Positions 18,622 through 28,076 of a stretch of 32,164 nucleotides of DNA are shown here, one piece after another (position 1 is the stretch's first letter; every line of letters starts with the position of its first letter). Both the position numbers and the translations under genes were made by a program. The notes beneath the pieces were generated by a model. It saw only the letters and a program-made list of their open reading frames with translations. It did not search any database and had not been told where the DNA came from. The stretch comes from a bacterium. Its GTDB lineage: Bacteria > UBP14 > UBA6098. Location of the stretch: contig QNEE01000008.1 in NCBI GenBank assembly GCA_003645085.1, forward strand, positions 1-32,164, in the 5' to 3' direction.

Positions 18622-18654
18622 TTGACAGTTCGTATCTAATGTAATATATTACAT
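18622..18654 (+). promoter_or_regulatory. Sigma70-type promoter with overlapping 16-bp palindrome
   Basis: TTGACA (18622-18627), 17-nt spacer, TATATT (18645-18650); ATGTAATATATTACAT palindrome at 18639-18654. Confidence 0.75.
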
Positions 18655-18671
18655 AAAATACTGGAGGTCCT

Positions 18672-21023
18672 ATGAGAGAAATACATATCTATCTGTTAAT
18701 CTTGCTCGCCGCTGGTTTGTCGATGGGCTATTCTTTCCGTCTGGGGATAGACTTCTACGACTCGCCGATGGATGTGGCATCTTGCACAGTCGGTGTCGAC
18801 CCCACAGCGACTAACGGCTACGATTTAGGATTGGATGTTCCAGCTCCGCCGCCGTTTATGATGTTCGATGCTCAAATAATTCCCGAGGATGCAGTATTTA
18901 ATTACCACGTCGATATTCGGTCGGACGCAGACACGCTTCAGGTCTGGCAAATCCAGTTCTGGAACTATACCGCGCCTTCGATTATCGCTCGCTGGGCGCC
19001 GTCGGAGGCGCCGTCCGACAGCATCAGAAAAACCTATATCGGCCACGGGCTCGCTCCCGATACCACGGTCGTTTGGGTCGATATGTCGGTCGAGGACAGC
19101 CTCGTTACCCCAGTCGGTTATCTTGCTTTTGTGAAATTTACTCAGGATATCGAACCGCCTCCACTCGATTCTGTTCCACCCGTAATTTCGGATTGGATTC
19201 CCAATGACGGGGACACGGCGGTTCCGGGTTCGACGCACGTTATCTTTACCGCAACCGACGAAACCGAGCTCGATACGAGTTTCGGCGCAACACACCTTTG
19301 GGTCAACGGAATGGACGTCTTCCTGGCTTCCACAAGAACGCCGGTTGCTGGAGGGGTTAGGGTAGATTATGCGCCATTTACGCCTTTCGGCGCAGGGAGC
19401 ACTATAACGGCGATTGCCGAGGTCCGCGACAGGGGGACACCGCCGAACGTTACGACAGATACAATCGTATTCACGATATCCGACAGCGGCGGGACGGTCG
19501 ATACGCTACATACCCTTCGAGTCGAGGTTATGCTCGCTCCGCCCCCGATGACCTTATCCGGCTCGAAGGTCGATATAATCGAGCTTTCTCTCAGCGACAC
19601 GACTAATATGATGGGGATGGCCACTTTCGACTCTCTTGCAGAGAACACATACACCGTCGTCGCTAGCCGCGTGGATTATTTTAGCGCTGGAACGACGGTT
19701 ACTATGGATAGAGATACACTTATTCTCTTTACACTCGAGGAAGACACGACCGGCGGAGGCGGTGGACTTACGGTCTCGGGTGTAGTCTCACTGCTCGGCA
19801 CCTCCGATTATTCGGGCAGTATAGTCGAGTTGATGGATATAATGGGCGATTCGACGGTTGGAACGGATACCACCGATATCAGCGGGTATTATACGATAAC
19901 TGGTATAATGCCGGGGCTTCATAAAATTACGGCGTCGCACGACGGGTATGCGTCCGATTCAGCTTTCCTGCTCCTTTTCTTCGAGGATACGACGGTTAAT
20001 TTCGAGCTGGCGATGTCCGACTCCGGGTATTTGCTTATTATCGACTGGGATAACGGCGAGGAGCTTGTGCCGTTCGGTATCGGCCCCGCCGAATGGCTTT
20101 ACGAAGTTTTTTCGGCAAGCGCATTTGGCGCGGGTATCAGTTTATCCTCGCAGGACCCGGATATTACGGAACTCGACCTATCCGGTTATATAGCGGTCGC
20201 GCTGGTAACACCGACGCGAGTTGGGCTGACATCGGTTGTCGATGACAGCTCGCTTCAGGCTTTGATAGACTATGCCGACAGTGGGGGCAATATATACTGG
20301 GAAGGTCCGGACGCCGGAACCGACTACGGCGACGGCAGCGCGGTCGGCAGGGATTTCTTTGCGCTTTTCGGAGTGGATTACGCCGCCGAGGGTTTTTCCG
20401 CAACGACGGGAAATATCGAAGAAATAGCATTATCTGTCTACGGCGAATGGGATACGGTAGGTTACGCTTTCCAGACCGGGGCGGACCATTATATCGACGA
20501 GTTGACCGTTACAACCGGTTTTCAGACGGCCTATTCTGTTGGCGGGCCGGCGCCCGCGGTAAGCTCGACTCGGACGGTATGGTTTGACGATGGCCCTTTC
20601 AGGAGAAGGTGTATCAGCACTTTTTACTTAGCCGCGGTCGATAGTGGCGAGGTTCGAGATAACTATACTCATTGGTTTCTCTATGACTTGCTCGAAATGA
20701 CCGGTATAACTGAACACCACTATCCTGAAGATGTTTCTCTAATCACTGTCGAGCCGAACCCGTTCAATGCGGCGTGCAAGATAACGGTTTCAGGGTTCGG
20801 GGTTCAGGTTTCGGGTATCGAGATATACGATATTAGCGGGAGAATTGTCGAGAATATCCCCATAAGGGCAGGTCTGAGACCTGCCCAGGATGGGTCCGAG
20901 ACCCACCCCTACGAAGTTATCTGGAATCCAGAAAGCTCTTTGCCGTCGGGCGTCTATCTCGCGATTATCCGCGGCGCGGACGGCAATATCGAGACAGGGA
21001 GGCGGCTATTCCTCGTGCGCTGA
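18672..21023 (+). CDS. Secreted multidomain protein with carboxypeptidase-regulatory-like repeats and T9SS type A-like sorting domain
   Basis: VSGVVSLLGTSDYSGSIVELMD...; C-terminal VEPNPFNAACKITVSG...IEIYDISGRIV...LPSGVYLAIIRG. Confidence 0.75.
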   Translation: MREIHIYLLILLAAGLSMGYSFRLGIDFYDSPMDVASCTVGVDPTATNGYDLGLDVPAPPPFMMFDAQIIPEDAVFNYHVDIRSDADTLQVWQIQFWNYTAPSIIARWAPSEAPSDSIRKTYIGHGLAPDTTVVWVDMSVEDSLVTPVGYLAFVKFTQDIEPPPLDSVPPVISDWIPNDGDTAVPGSTHVIFTATDETELDTSFGATHLWVNGMDVFLASTRTPVAGGVRVDYAPFTPFGAGSTITAIAEVRDRGTPPNVTTDTIVFTISDSGGTVDTLHTLRVEVMLAPPPMTLSGSKVDIIELSLSDTTNMMGMATFDSLAENTYTVVASRVDYFSAGTTVTMDRDTLILFTLEEDTTGGGGGLTVSGVVSLLGTSDYSGSIVELMDIMGDSTVGTDTTDISGYYTITGIMPGLHKITASHDGYASDSAFLLLFFEDTTVNFELAMSDSGYLLIIDWDNGEELVPFGIGPAEWLYEVFSASAFGAGISLSSQDPDITELDLSGYIAVALVTPTRVGLTSVVDDSSLQALIDYADSGGNIYWEGPDAGTDYGDGSAVGRDFFALFGVDYAAEGFSATTGNIEEIALSVYGEWDTVGYAFQTGADHYIDELTVTTGFQTAYSVGGPAPAVSSTRTVWFDDGPFRRRCISTFYLAAVDSGEVRDNYTHWFLYDLLEMTGITEHHYPEDVSLITVEPNPFNAACKITVSGFGVQVSGIEIYDISGRIVENIPIRAGLRPAQDGSETHPYEVIWNPESSLPSGVYLAIIRGADGNIETGRRLFLVR
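20866..20909. repeat. Tandem REP-like palindromes inside a CDS
   Basis: gggcaggtctgagacctgccc (20866-20886) then tgggtccgagaccca (20891-20905), encoding RAGLRPAQDGSETHP in the sorting domain. Confidence 0.8.
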
Positions 21024-21823
21024 CGATAATAATACTCACATCCGCGGTCTTAATTTGGGGTTGCGCCGGAACCAAGACCATCACGGATTTCGCTCCTGCG
21101 GCAATCGGCAGGAACGCGCTTGTAGATACTTTGATTACGCGGGATGCTCGCCTCGATAACATTATGGGGCGAGTTTCTGTCGAAATCGAAACGGCGACGC
21201 TCGAGGCCGCTTTTTCCGCGGACTATTATTTCTCCGCACCGGACAGTTTTCGGGCAGATATCCACGGCCTTCTCGGAACAACCGCAGGCGCGATGATTTC
21301 TATCGGCGATTCGGCTGTAGCCTATTTCCCGAGTAAGGGGACATTGTTTGTCGCTGTCGGCAACCCCGAAGAGGAAAACCCCGTGCTCGGATTGAGATTC
21401 GGCTTCTCCGACCTTATGAAAGCTATGATAGGCTTTAGCGGAATCGGCAAAGAAGACTCGCTTGTCCTGTTCGACTCTGATGGAGAAATTTATGAATTAT
21501 CTTTCGACCGCGGGCCGGAGATGATTAGACTGGAAGTTTTGCCGACGGTGTGGGTGCCGAGCAGTAAGCAGGTTTTCACAAAAGACGGGGTTTCGACGCT
21601 GGATATCGGTTATTACGATTTTATCGAGTCCGAAGGTTCGATACGGGCAAAAAGAATAATAATTACTAACCCCGTTCGCGGCGAGGTTGTGAAAATGAGT
21701 ATCGAGAAGGAATATATCGGGAGAAAATTACCGGAAGGTCTATTCGAAATCGACGTCCCCGACGATATCGAAATATGGAAACTGACTCAGGGAGTCCATC
21801 GTGAGAAAAAAACAGCTTACTAA
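21008..21823 (+). CDS. Putative lipoprotein, possibly LolA/DUF4292-like; proposed ATT start
   Basis: Frame of ORF 21131-21823 extends upstream: (I/M)PRALTIIILTSAVLIWGCAGTKTITDF, a full lipoprotein signal. AGGGAGG (20996-21002) lies 5 nt before ATT 21008. Confidence 0.6.
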   Translation: MPRALTIIILTSAVLIWGCAGTKTITDFAPAAIGRNALVDTLITRDARLDNIMGRVSVEIETATLEAAFSADYYFSAPDSFRADIHGLLGTTAGAMISIGDSAVAYFPSKGTLFVAVGNPEEENPVLGLRFGFSDLMKAMIGFSGIGKEDSLVLFDSDGEIYELSFDRGPEMIRLEVLPTVWVPSSKQVFTKDGVSTLDIGYYDFIESEGSIRAKRIIITNPVRGEVVKMSIEKEYIGRKLPEGLFEIDVPDDIEIWKLTQGVHREKKTAY

Positions 21824-22193
21824 TTACCCGCAAGCGGTTCTTATAGGTGTGGCAATCGGAATTCTTCTTGTCTTAATAACACCTCGATGCGAAAAGGCAA
21901 CCTCGGGTGATGTCGATAGGGTATTGAAAATAGAGGCCGACCCGAGTCTCACTTTCGTTATCGATTCTATGCGTGCCGAAGGTTACTCCGTGGAAAACCA
22001 TTTCCCGATATATATCAGGTTCATTAAACACAGGGTTAGCGGAAATGCGGAACAGAATGCTATCTCCATTGCTAAAGCGTTACGCGAACACACCGGTATC
22101 GACGTTAACGTCCAGGTCGATTGCAACAATGTAACGTATTTCGCCGACCATAACGGTATTATAGACCCACAGAAAGCGGTTAGGCCGCATTGA
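21801..22193 (+). CDS. Hypothetical membrane-anchored protein
   Basis: GTG start overlapping upstream CDS; single N-terminal TM segment. Confidence 0.6.
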   Translation: MRKKQLTNYPQAVLIGVAIGILLVLITPRCEKATSGDVDRVLKIEADPSLTFVIDSMRAEGYSVENHFPIYIRFIKHRVSGNAEQNAISIAKALREHTGIDVNVQVDCNNVTYFADHNGIIDPQKAVRPH

Positions 22194-22200
22194 TATTAGC

Positions 22201-23052
22201 TTACCGGTTAAGGATTTTATTCATCCCCATACGGAAAAGCTGACCCACCATATCCGCGCGATATTCGCGTGTCGACCGAAAATCGGTTATAGGCGTGCAT
22301 TCGGCGATTAAGACGGGAGTGGCTTCTTCTATGAGGTTTCTCTCTAACGGATGCGTTTCGAGAAGCCTCTCTGTTTTCGGTGAACGGATGACTCTCGGAG
22401 CCACCGCAGATAATGCGATGCGGACCTCCGAAAACCTGTTGCCATACATATTCGCGGCCAGCGCTACGCCGACCTTTGCGATACTGACCGCCGCGCGCGA
22501 ACCGAGTCTCTCGTAAAAACCGACGAAATTCTCCGAAACGACCGGTATCGAGAAACCGGTTATAATCTCACTATCTCCTATTGCGGATTTGCCGGGGCCG
22601 AGATGAAAATCCACCACGGGCATCGTTCTTTTTCCCGAAGGAGAGATTAAAACTATTTCCGCTCCGTGAGCTATAAGTGTCGGCAACGATTCCGCCACCG
22701 GGCTGGCATTGGCGACATTGCCGCCGATAGTCGCACGGTTGCGAATAGCGGGGCTACCCATTATGCTGCTACTTTTTGCGACAAGCGGCGCGCACTCCAT
22801 TATAAGGGGAGACTCGCTAATAGCGGTATGCGTTTCCGCGGAACCTATCCAAAGATATTGGCCATCGCGGCGGATACCTTTAAGTTCAGCTAATAACGAC
22901 AGGTCGAGAAGCGATGCGTGTTTGCCGGAATCGGTCAACTGGACCAAAACATCGGTGCCGCCGAGAATAGGCCGTAACCGAGGGTTTTCTGTAAAAACAT
23001 CGAGGGCCTCCGGCAATGTTTTGGGACGATAAACTCCATCTATTCTGAGCAC
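22201..23052 (-). CDS. Molybdenum hydroxylase FAD-binding subunit
   Basis: PKTLPEALDVFTENPRLRPILGGTDVLVQL; GSPAIRNRATIGGNVANASP. Confidence 0.92.
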   Translation of the reverse strand: MLRIDGVYRPKTLPEALDVFTENPRLRPILGGTDVLVQLTDSGKHASLLDLSLLAELKGIRRDGQYLWIGSAETHTAISESPLIMECAPLVAKSSSIMGSPAIRNRATIGGNVANASPVAESLPTLIAHGAEIVLISPSGKRTMPVVDFHLGPGKSAIGDSEIITGFSIPVVSENFVGFYERLGSRAAVSIAKVGVALAANMYGNRFSEVRIALSAVAPRVIRSPKTERLLETHPLERNLIEEATPVLIAECTPITDFRSTREYRADMVGQLFRMGMNKILNR

Positions 23053-23834
23053 GGTCGGACCTCCTCGATACGGTTTCTTACGGCGAGCATTTCGCCAACG
23101 ACCGCAACCGCTATCTCGCCCGGTTCGACCGTTCCAAAATTAAGACCGATAGGGGCACGAACCGATTCGAGACGTTCTCCGCCGAGACCGGCTTTATCGA
23201 TGTTCTTATGAACCTGCGCAACCTTTTGTTTGCTTCCCATCATACCAACGTAGACGGGCCAGACCTCGCGTTTGATTAACTCTGCCAGAACCGTTTCATC
23301 GCCGAGATGGCCTGCGGTTACTATAACGACTGAATCGCGTTTGGAAATCGGGAGAGACGCGGCGAGTTCCGGATAGTCGCCTGTAATGTATTCGGCAGCC
23401 TCGGGAATGTTATCGGCACAAGCCATTTCCGGGCGGTCATCCACAGCGACAACGAACCATCCGGCGACGGACGCCACTTTCGCAATCTCTCTGCCGACAT
23501 GTCCCGCGCCGAAAAGCCACAGTTTCGGTTTCGGGTTGACCGGCTCGAAATACATAATGGCTTTGCCGCCGCACTCTGCGGCAAGAGGTCCGTCCACACC
23601 CATATTGTATTCGACAAGTCCTTTTTCGCCGCTGTTATAGCGCTTCAACGCTTCTTTGGCGGCTTCGGCTTCGAGTGCACCGCCGCCGACCGTTCCGATT
23701 GTTTTCCCGCCGGGAAGAACCGCCATTTTCGCCCCGGGACGCGCGGGTGTCGAACCTTCGACCTCCACGACCAGAACCAGGACTCCGCCGGGGCGAAGGA
23801 TTTCAGAAATCTCCGTCCATTCGAGAGCGCTCAC
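23040..23834 (-). CDS. XdhC/CoxI family maturation protein
   Basis: GSTPARPGAKMAVLPGGKTIGTVGGGALEAEA; LWLFGAGHVGREIAKVA; VGMMGSKQK. GTG 23834 preferred over ORF start 24011. Confidence 0.88.
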   Translation of the reverse strand: MSALEWTEISEILRPGGVLVLVVEVEGSTPARPGAKMAVLPGGKTIGTVGGGALEAEAAKEALKRYNSGEKGLVEYNMGVDGPLAAECGGKAIMYFEPVNPKPKLWLFGAGHVGREIAKVASVAGWFVVAVDDRPEMACADNIPEAAEYITGDYPELAASLPISKRDSVVIVTAGHLGDETVLAELIKREVWPVYVGMMGSKQKVAQVHKNIDKAGLGGERLESVRAPIGLNFGTVEPGEIAVAVVGEMLAVRNRIEEVRPCSE

Positions 23835-24301
23835 CGTTTCTCCTTTATTTTTTTTGAGGCCAGCAGAACGGCTTCGATAATCTTCGTATAACCGGTGCAG
23901 CGGCACAGATTGCCGGATAATGCCGCACGGATTTCGCTTTCCGTCGGTTCCGGATTTGAACGCAAAAGGGCGGTCGAAGCGACTATGAAACCGGGAGAGC
24001 AGAATCCGCACTGGATTGCTCCGGACTCACAGAAGGCGTCGATAAGAGCTTTACCGATTTCGGTTTCACGAAGGCCTTCGATTGTCTCCACGGAGCGGCT
24101 GTCGACCTGAAAAGCGGGGACGAGACAGGAATTTACCAGAGCACCGTCCAACAGGACCGAACACGCGCCGCATTCGCCCTCGCCGCAGCCTTCTTTGGTG
24201 CCGGTCAGGTCGAGGTTTTCCCGAAGAATATCCAGCAGTCTCGCGCTGGGGTCTATTTCCATATTCACAGGATGGCCGTTGATGGTAAATTCAATCCTCA
24301 T
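23831..24301 (-). CDS. Molybdenum hydroxylase [2Fe-2S] subunit
   Basis: GCGEGECGACSVLLDGALVNSCLVP and QCGFCSPGFI...GNLCRCTGYTKI. Confidence 0.95.
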   Translation of the reverse strand: MRIEFTINGHPVNMEIDPSARLLDILRENLDLTGTKEGCGEGECGACSVLLDGALVNSCLVPAFQVDSRSVETIEGLRETEIGKALIDAFCESGAIQCGFCSPGFIVASTALLRSNPEPTESEIRAALSGNLCRCTGYTKIIEAVLLASKKIKEKR

Positions 24302-26573
24302 TATCGAGGCCTTTCAATTCTGGCCACACCTTTTCGGGTGTAAACGGCTGTTCACGAAATCGAATTTTCACGGCGTCGAAAATCGCGTTTGCGATTGCCG
24401 GGGCTATCCCCATAAGAGGTTGCTCGCCGAAACCTTTCGCGCCGAATGGGCCTTTATCGTAGGCGGATTCGACGATTATCGGTTCTATCGTTGGCGCGTC
24501 CTCGGTTGTCGGGATATAATAGAACGAGAGCTTCGGATTGAGTGGTATGCCGTTTTCGTCGATTATGTATTCCTCGGTCAAGCCGTAGCCCATTCCCTGA
24601 ACGGACCCGCCTTCTATCTGGCCCTCGACCAGAGTCGGGTTTATAGCTTTTCCGATGTCGTGAGCGGCCCAGAGTTTTTCGAGACGGACCTCGCCGGTGC
24701 GTGTATCCACGGCGACTTGAGCTATATTAGCACACCATGAATAGACGACATAGGCGTCCCCCTGTCCGGTTTCGGGATTCCAGCTAGTCGGAGGACTCGA
24801 GTCGTGCGCGACTACTGTTAATTCGGCCTTCTTATCGAAAGCGATAGCGGCCAATTCGTTCCAGGGTATAGTAATATCGGGATTATCGGTTCTAATAGCT
24901 TTGCCGGCGGCGATATTAACTATTCTGTCCTTGGTTCCCCATTCGGCTGCGGCAACTTTTGCAAGATTTCTCTTAAGGTGCGTGCAAGCCTGAAGCAGGG
25001 CGCGACCGCTCATAGTCGTTGCGCGCGAGGCCACTGTGGGACCGCTATCTGGAACACGGCTCGTATCGACCGGAAGACAGGAAACTTTCTCGAACGGTAT
25101 TCCGAAAGCCTCCGCTACGATTTGTCCCAGGACGGTGCGCATACCCTGCCCCATCTCGGTGGTTCCGACCGCGAACTGGACGCTGCCGTCTGGTTGTATG
25201 CTGACATAAGCCCCGGTGCGAGCGAGTTTTGTGCCTCCGGCGCCGAGTCCCATACCGTAAAAAATTGTCGATATACCGAGCCCGCGTTTAACCGGGCTAT
25301 CTTCGGAGTGGAGTTTTTTGCGAAGATTAATGAAATCGCTGGCTTGAACAGCCCTTTCAAGACATTCTTCAAGGCCGCAGGAGGAACGTATTTTCTGGCC
25401 GGTTACGGTTTTATCGCCCTTTTTCAAAATATTTATCCTGCGAAATTCTACCGGGTCGATATCGAGTTTATAGGCGAGTTCATCGATAGCCGATTCTATC
25501 GCGAAAAGGGTTTGCGGGCTGCCGAATCCACGATATGCGCCGCACGGAACCTTGTTCGTCGCGACCGCGCGAGCATCGATTTTTACCGCGGGAATTCGAT
25601 ACGGTCCGCAGGCGTGAACAGTCCCTCGCCAGAGAACTACGGAGCTTAAGGTAGCGTAAGCCCCGGCATCGAATAGGATATCGACCTCGGCTGCGACGAG
25701 TTTCCCTTTCTTATCGGCTCCGAGTTTTATATGCGTTCTGCTCGGATGTCGTTTGCTCATAGAAATAATATCTTCGGAGCGGTCGAGAATGAGCTTTACA
25801 GGACGGTTTGCTTTAAGCGCGAGAACCGCAGCCCAACCTGCTACGAGCGACGGAACATCCTCCTTGCCGCCGAACGCGCCTCCGGTAGTAGTCTGGATTA
25901 TGCGGACTTTCGATTGCGGCAAACCGCAGACCGTTGCCACAGCGCCGTGAACATAAAACGGGCATTGCATCGAACCGTATATATCGATTCCGCCCTCCTG
26001 AGTGGGGACGGCGAGCATACCTTGTGTTTCGAGATAGGCGTGTTCCTGATAGGTTGTGCGGTAGGTTCGTTCGATAACGATATCGGCTTTGCCAAAGGCG
26101 ACGTCAGTTTTACCACGTCTGATTTTATGGTGCGCGAAGATGTTGTCCTTGCCAGAGAGCCTTGGAGAATCGGGGTCGGCGTATTTTTCGGGGTCGGTGA
26201 GAGGAGGCAGTTGCTCTATTTGCAGGTTCATCGCTTCGAGAGCGTCCTCGACGGCACTTCTCGATTCGGCCGCTACGAGGGCTATCGGTTCCCCGGTGTA
26301 TTTAACCTCGCCATTCGCGAGTAACGGCATATCGTCGATAACGATGTGGCAGATATTTCCCCCGGGGATATCTTCCGCGGTAACGACAGCGCGGACACCC
26401 GCGATTTTTCGGGCGGAATCGATATCGAGATTCGTAATTCTCCCACGAGCAACAGGAGAATGGAGAACCCTGCCGACAAGCATTCCGGGCATCGACATAT
26501 CGGCGACGTATTTCGCCGAACCGTCGGCTTTAGCTCTCGCGTCGACTCGAATTACTCTTTTTCCGACAGCCAT
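24291..26573 (-). CDS. Molybdopterin-binding large subunit, xanthine dehydrogenase-like
   Basis: TTGGAFGGKEDVPSLVAGWAAVLA; VPCGAYRGFGSPQ; GPFGAKGFGEQPLMGIAPAIANAI. Confidence 0.93.
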   Translation of the reverse strand: MAVGKRVIRVDARAKADGSAKYVADMSMPGMLVGRVLHSPVARGRITNLDIDSARKIAGVRAVVTAEDIPGGNICHIVIDDMPLLANGEVKYTGEPIALVAAESRSAVEDALEAMNLQIEQLPPLTDPEKYADPDSPRLSGKDNIFAHHKIRRGKTDVAFGKADIVIERTYRTTYQEHAYLETQGMLAVPTQEGGIDIYGSMQCPFYVHGAVATVCGLPQSKVRIIQTTTGGAFGGKEDVPSLVAGWAAVLALKANRPVKLILDRSEDIISMSKRHPSRTHIKLGADKKGKLVAAEVDILFDAGAYATLSSVVLWRGTVHACGPYRIPAVKIDARAVATNKVPCGAYRGFGSPQTLFAIESAIDELAYKLDIDPVEFRRINILKKGDKTVTGQKIRSSCGLEECLERAVQASDFINLRKKLHSEDSPVKRGLGISTIFYGMGLGAGGTKLARTGAYVSIQPDGSVQFAVGTTEMGQGMRTVLGQIVAEAFGIPFEKVSCLPVDTSRVPDSGPTVASRATTMSGRALLQACTHLKRNLAKVAAAEWGTKDRIVNIAAGKAIRTDNPDITIPWNELAAIAFDKKAELTVVAHDSSPPTSWNPETGQGDAYVVYSWCANIAQVAVDTRTGEVRLEKLWAAHDIGKAINPTLVEGQIEGGSVQGMGYGLTEEYIIDENGIPLNPKLSFYYIPTTEDAPTIEPIIVESAYDKGPFGAKGFGEQPLMGIAPAIANAIFDAVKIRFREQPFTPEKVWPELKGLDNED

Positions 26574-27188
26574 CTATTCTCCGGGAAAAGGCCCGATATA
26601 TTTCTCGTAATCTTCGGGCGTATTAATATCGATTGCGATTCCGGGGTCGTCGACTGGAACGAAACGCCTTCTGTCGGGATTCGCGCGAACAACGTGTCTT
26701 GCCCCGATATCGAGCGGTGCGTCGGCAAGTTCCTCGAATAAAATCCGAGGGAAAATGACAGGGTGACCCCCTCGACCTTTATAAACCGGCGAGATAATGC
26801 ATCCGGGGAAACGATAGTGTTCTTCGATGAGGGCGCGAAATGTCGACGTCTCGACAAGCGGGTAATCCACGTGCGCGATAAGCGCGCCGGTATGATACTC
26901 TTTCGCGCCGGCGATTCCCACAAGTATCGAGGATAGCATATCGTTCTCGGGGTCAGGGTTAATCACGACCTCCATATTCCGGGGAATATACGGGAGGACC
27001 TTCTCGCGGTGATACCCGACGACAACCTTGATTTCGAGTAGTCCGGCGATTCGCATTTTATCCGCTATCCGCTGCAGAAAATTCCCCCCATCTATATGCA
27101 AGAGGGCTTTTGGTCGGTCACCCATTCTTTCGCCTGAACCAGCCGCCAGTATCAATCCGAATATATGTTTATCTGATTGCTGTTCCAT
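26574..27188 (-). CDS. MobA-like nucleotidyltransferase (putative molybdenum cofactor cytidylyltransferase)
   Basis: GLILAAGSGERMGDRPKALLHIDGGNFLQRI; next to the molybdenum hydroxylase large subunit. Confidence 0.85.
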   Translation of the reverse strand: MEQQSDKHIFGLILAAGSGERMGDRPKALLHIDGGNFLQRIADKMRIAGLLEIKVVVGYHREKVLPYIPRNMEVVINPDPENDMLSSILVGIAGAKEYHTGALIAHVDYPLVETSTFRALIEEHYRFPGCIISPVYKGRGGHPVIFPRILFEELADAPLDIGARHVVRANPDRRRFVPVDDPGIAIDINTPEDYEKYIGPFPGE

Positions 27189-27386
27189 ATACAGGGTTCG
27201 TTGGAATACTTTTTATATAATAATAATCTTAGGATGGAATGTCAATATCGGTATTAAAGGTATTTCCACGAAAAAAAAATCGAGCGATATATGGGTAAAT
27301 AGGTAAACCGGTGATTAGTTTACCATACTGGAATACGAATGACTCATGACTCTGGGTATATACCAACCTGAACATATTAGACCAAA

Positions 27387-27463
27387 GGCTGGCGCGAGAG
27401 AAGTGTCTTTGTTGGGTTAGGAGTCCGTGCGCCCGAAGGGCTTTGCACGGAGCGTGACAGCAG
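27387..27463 (+). repeat. Dispersed structured hairpin repeat, copy 2
   Basis: GGCTGGCGCGAGAG...GTGTCTTTG...TCCGTGCGCCCGAAGGGCTTTGCACGGAGCGTGACAGC. Confidence 0.75.
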
Positions 27464-27486
27464 CGTTTCTACGACAGAGAAAACGG

Positions 27487-27786
27487 TTACTTGATTCGTA
27501 TCCTGTAACTAATATACATCGTAACGATGGCGATTACTATCGGACTGGGCATCCAGCCAAAATAGATTTTCGGGATATCGAAGAATTTTATTAGTGCTCT
27601 GAAAAGAACAAAAACGACAAACCCGAATATGCCTCCGAGCATACCGTCGTAACTGGCGCGATAAAATATCGCAATTTGACGTTCGTCGCCGTTGCGTTTT
27701 ACTTTCCGAAGCTCGAGTGCTAACCAGATAAAAATGATAAAAAGCACCAGCGCGTATATAACGAGGTATATATTGATAGCTTCCAT
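27487..27786 (-). CDS. Small integral membrane protein
   Basis: 99 aa with about three TM segments; near a small HTH regulator. Confidence 0.65.
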   Translation of the reverse strand: MEAINIYLVIYALVLFIIFIWLALELRKVKRNGDERQIAIFYRASYDGMLGGIFGFVVFVLFRALIKFFDIPKIYFGWMPSPIVIAIVTMYISYRIRIK

Positions 27787-27857
27787 AATTCTCTCCGGCA
27801 GTATTCTTACGGGGTATTATTGGTTATTTGAAAATAACGGCTTATAAAAAATGCCTT

Positions 27858-28076
27858 TTATTTTCCATTTTCCTCTTCGAATTCAAAAAGCTCGTCCACA
27901 GTCATCCCAAGAACCCGCGCTATTTTCAACGCCAATTCGACACTCGGCGTATAGCGGTATTTTTCTATAGAGATAATCGTCTGGCGGGTGCAACCGACCG
28001 CTTCCGCAAGTTGTTCCTGTGTCATATCGAGGCGCGCCCGATGCATCTTTATCCAGTTGCGTAGCTTCTCGCTCAT
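27858..28076 (-). CDS. XRE-family HTH regulator
   Basis: RARLDMTQEQLAEAVGCTRQTIISIEKYRYTPSVELALKIARVLGMTVDELFE. Confidence 0.92.
   Translation of the reverse strand: MSEKLRNWIKMHRARLDMTQEQLAEAVGCTRQTIISIEKYRYTPSVELALKIARVLGMTVDELFEFEEENGK

Noticed and set aside
23835-24011. N-terminal extension of the XdhC ORF
   Set aside because: Overlaps the 2Fe-2S gene antisense-free but out of frame; homologous sequence begins at GTG 23834.
24978-25649. Plus-strand 223-aa ORF antisense to the molybdenum hydroxylase large subunit
   Set aside because: Shadow ORF in a high-GC coding region; the opposite strand has unambiguous domain motifs.
24291-26573. CO dehydrogenase large subunit (CoxL)
   Set aside because: Has GAYRGFG rather than the AYRCSFR active-site loop of form I CODH; annotated as XDH-like instead.
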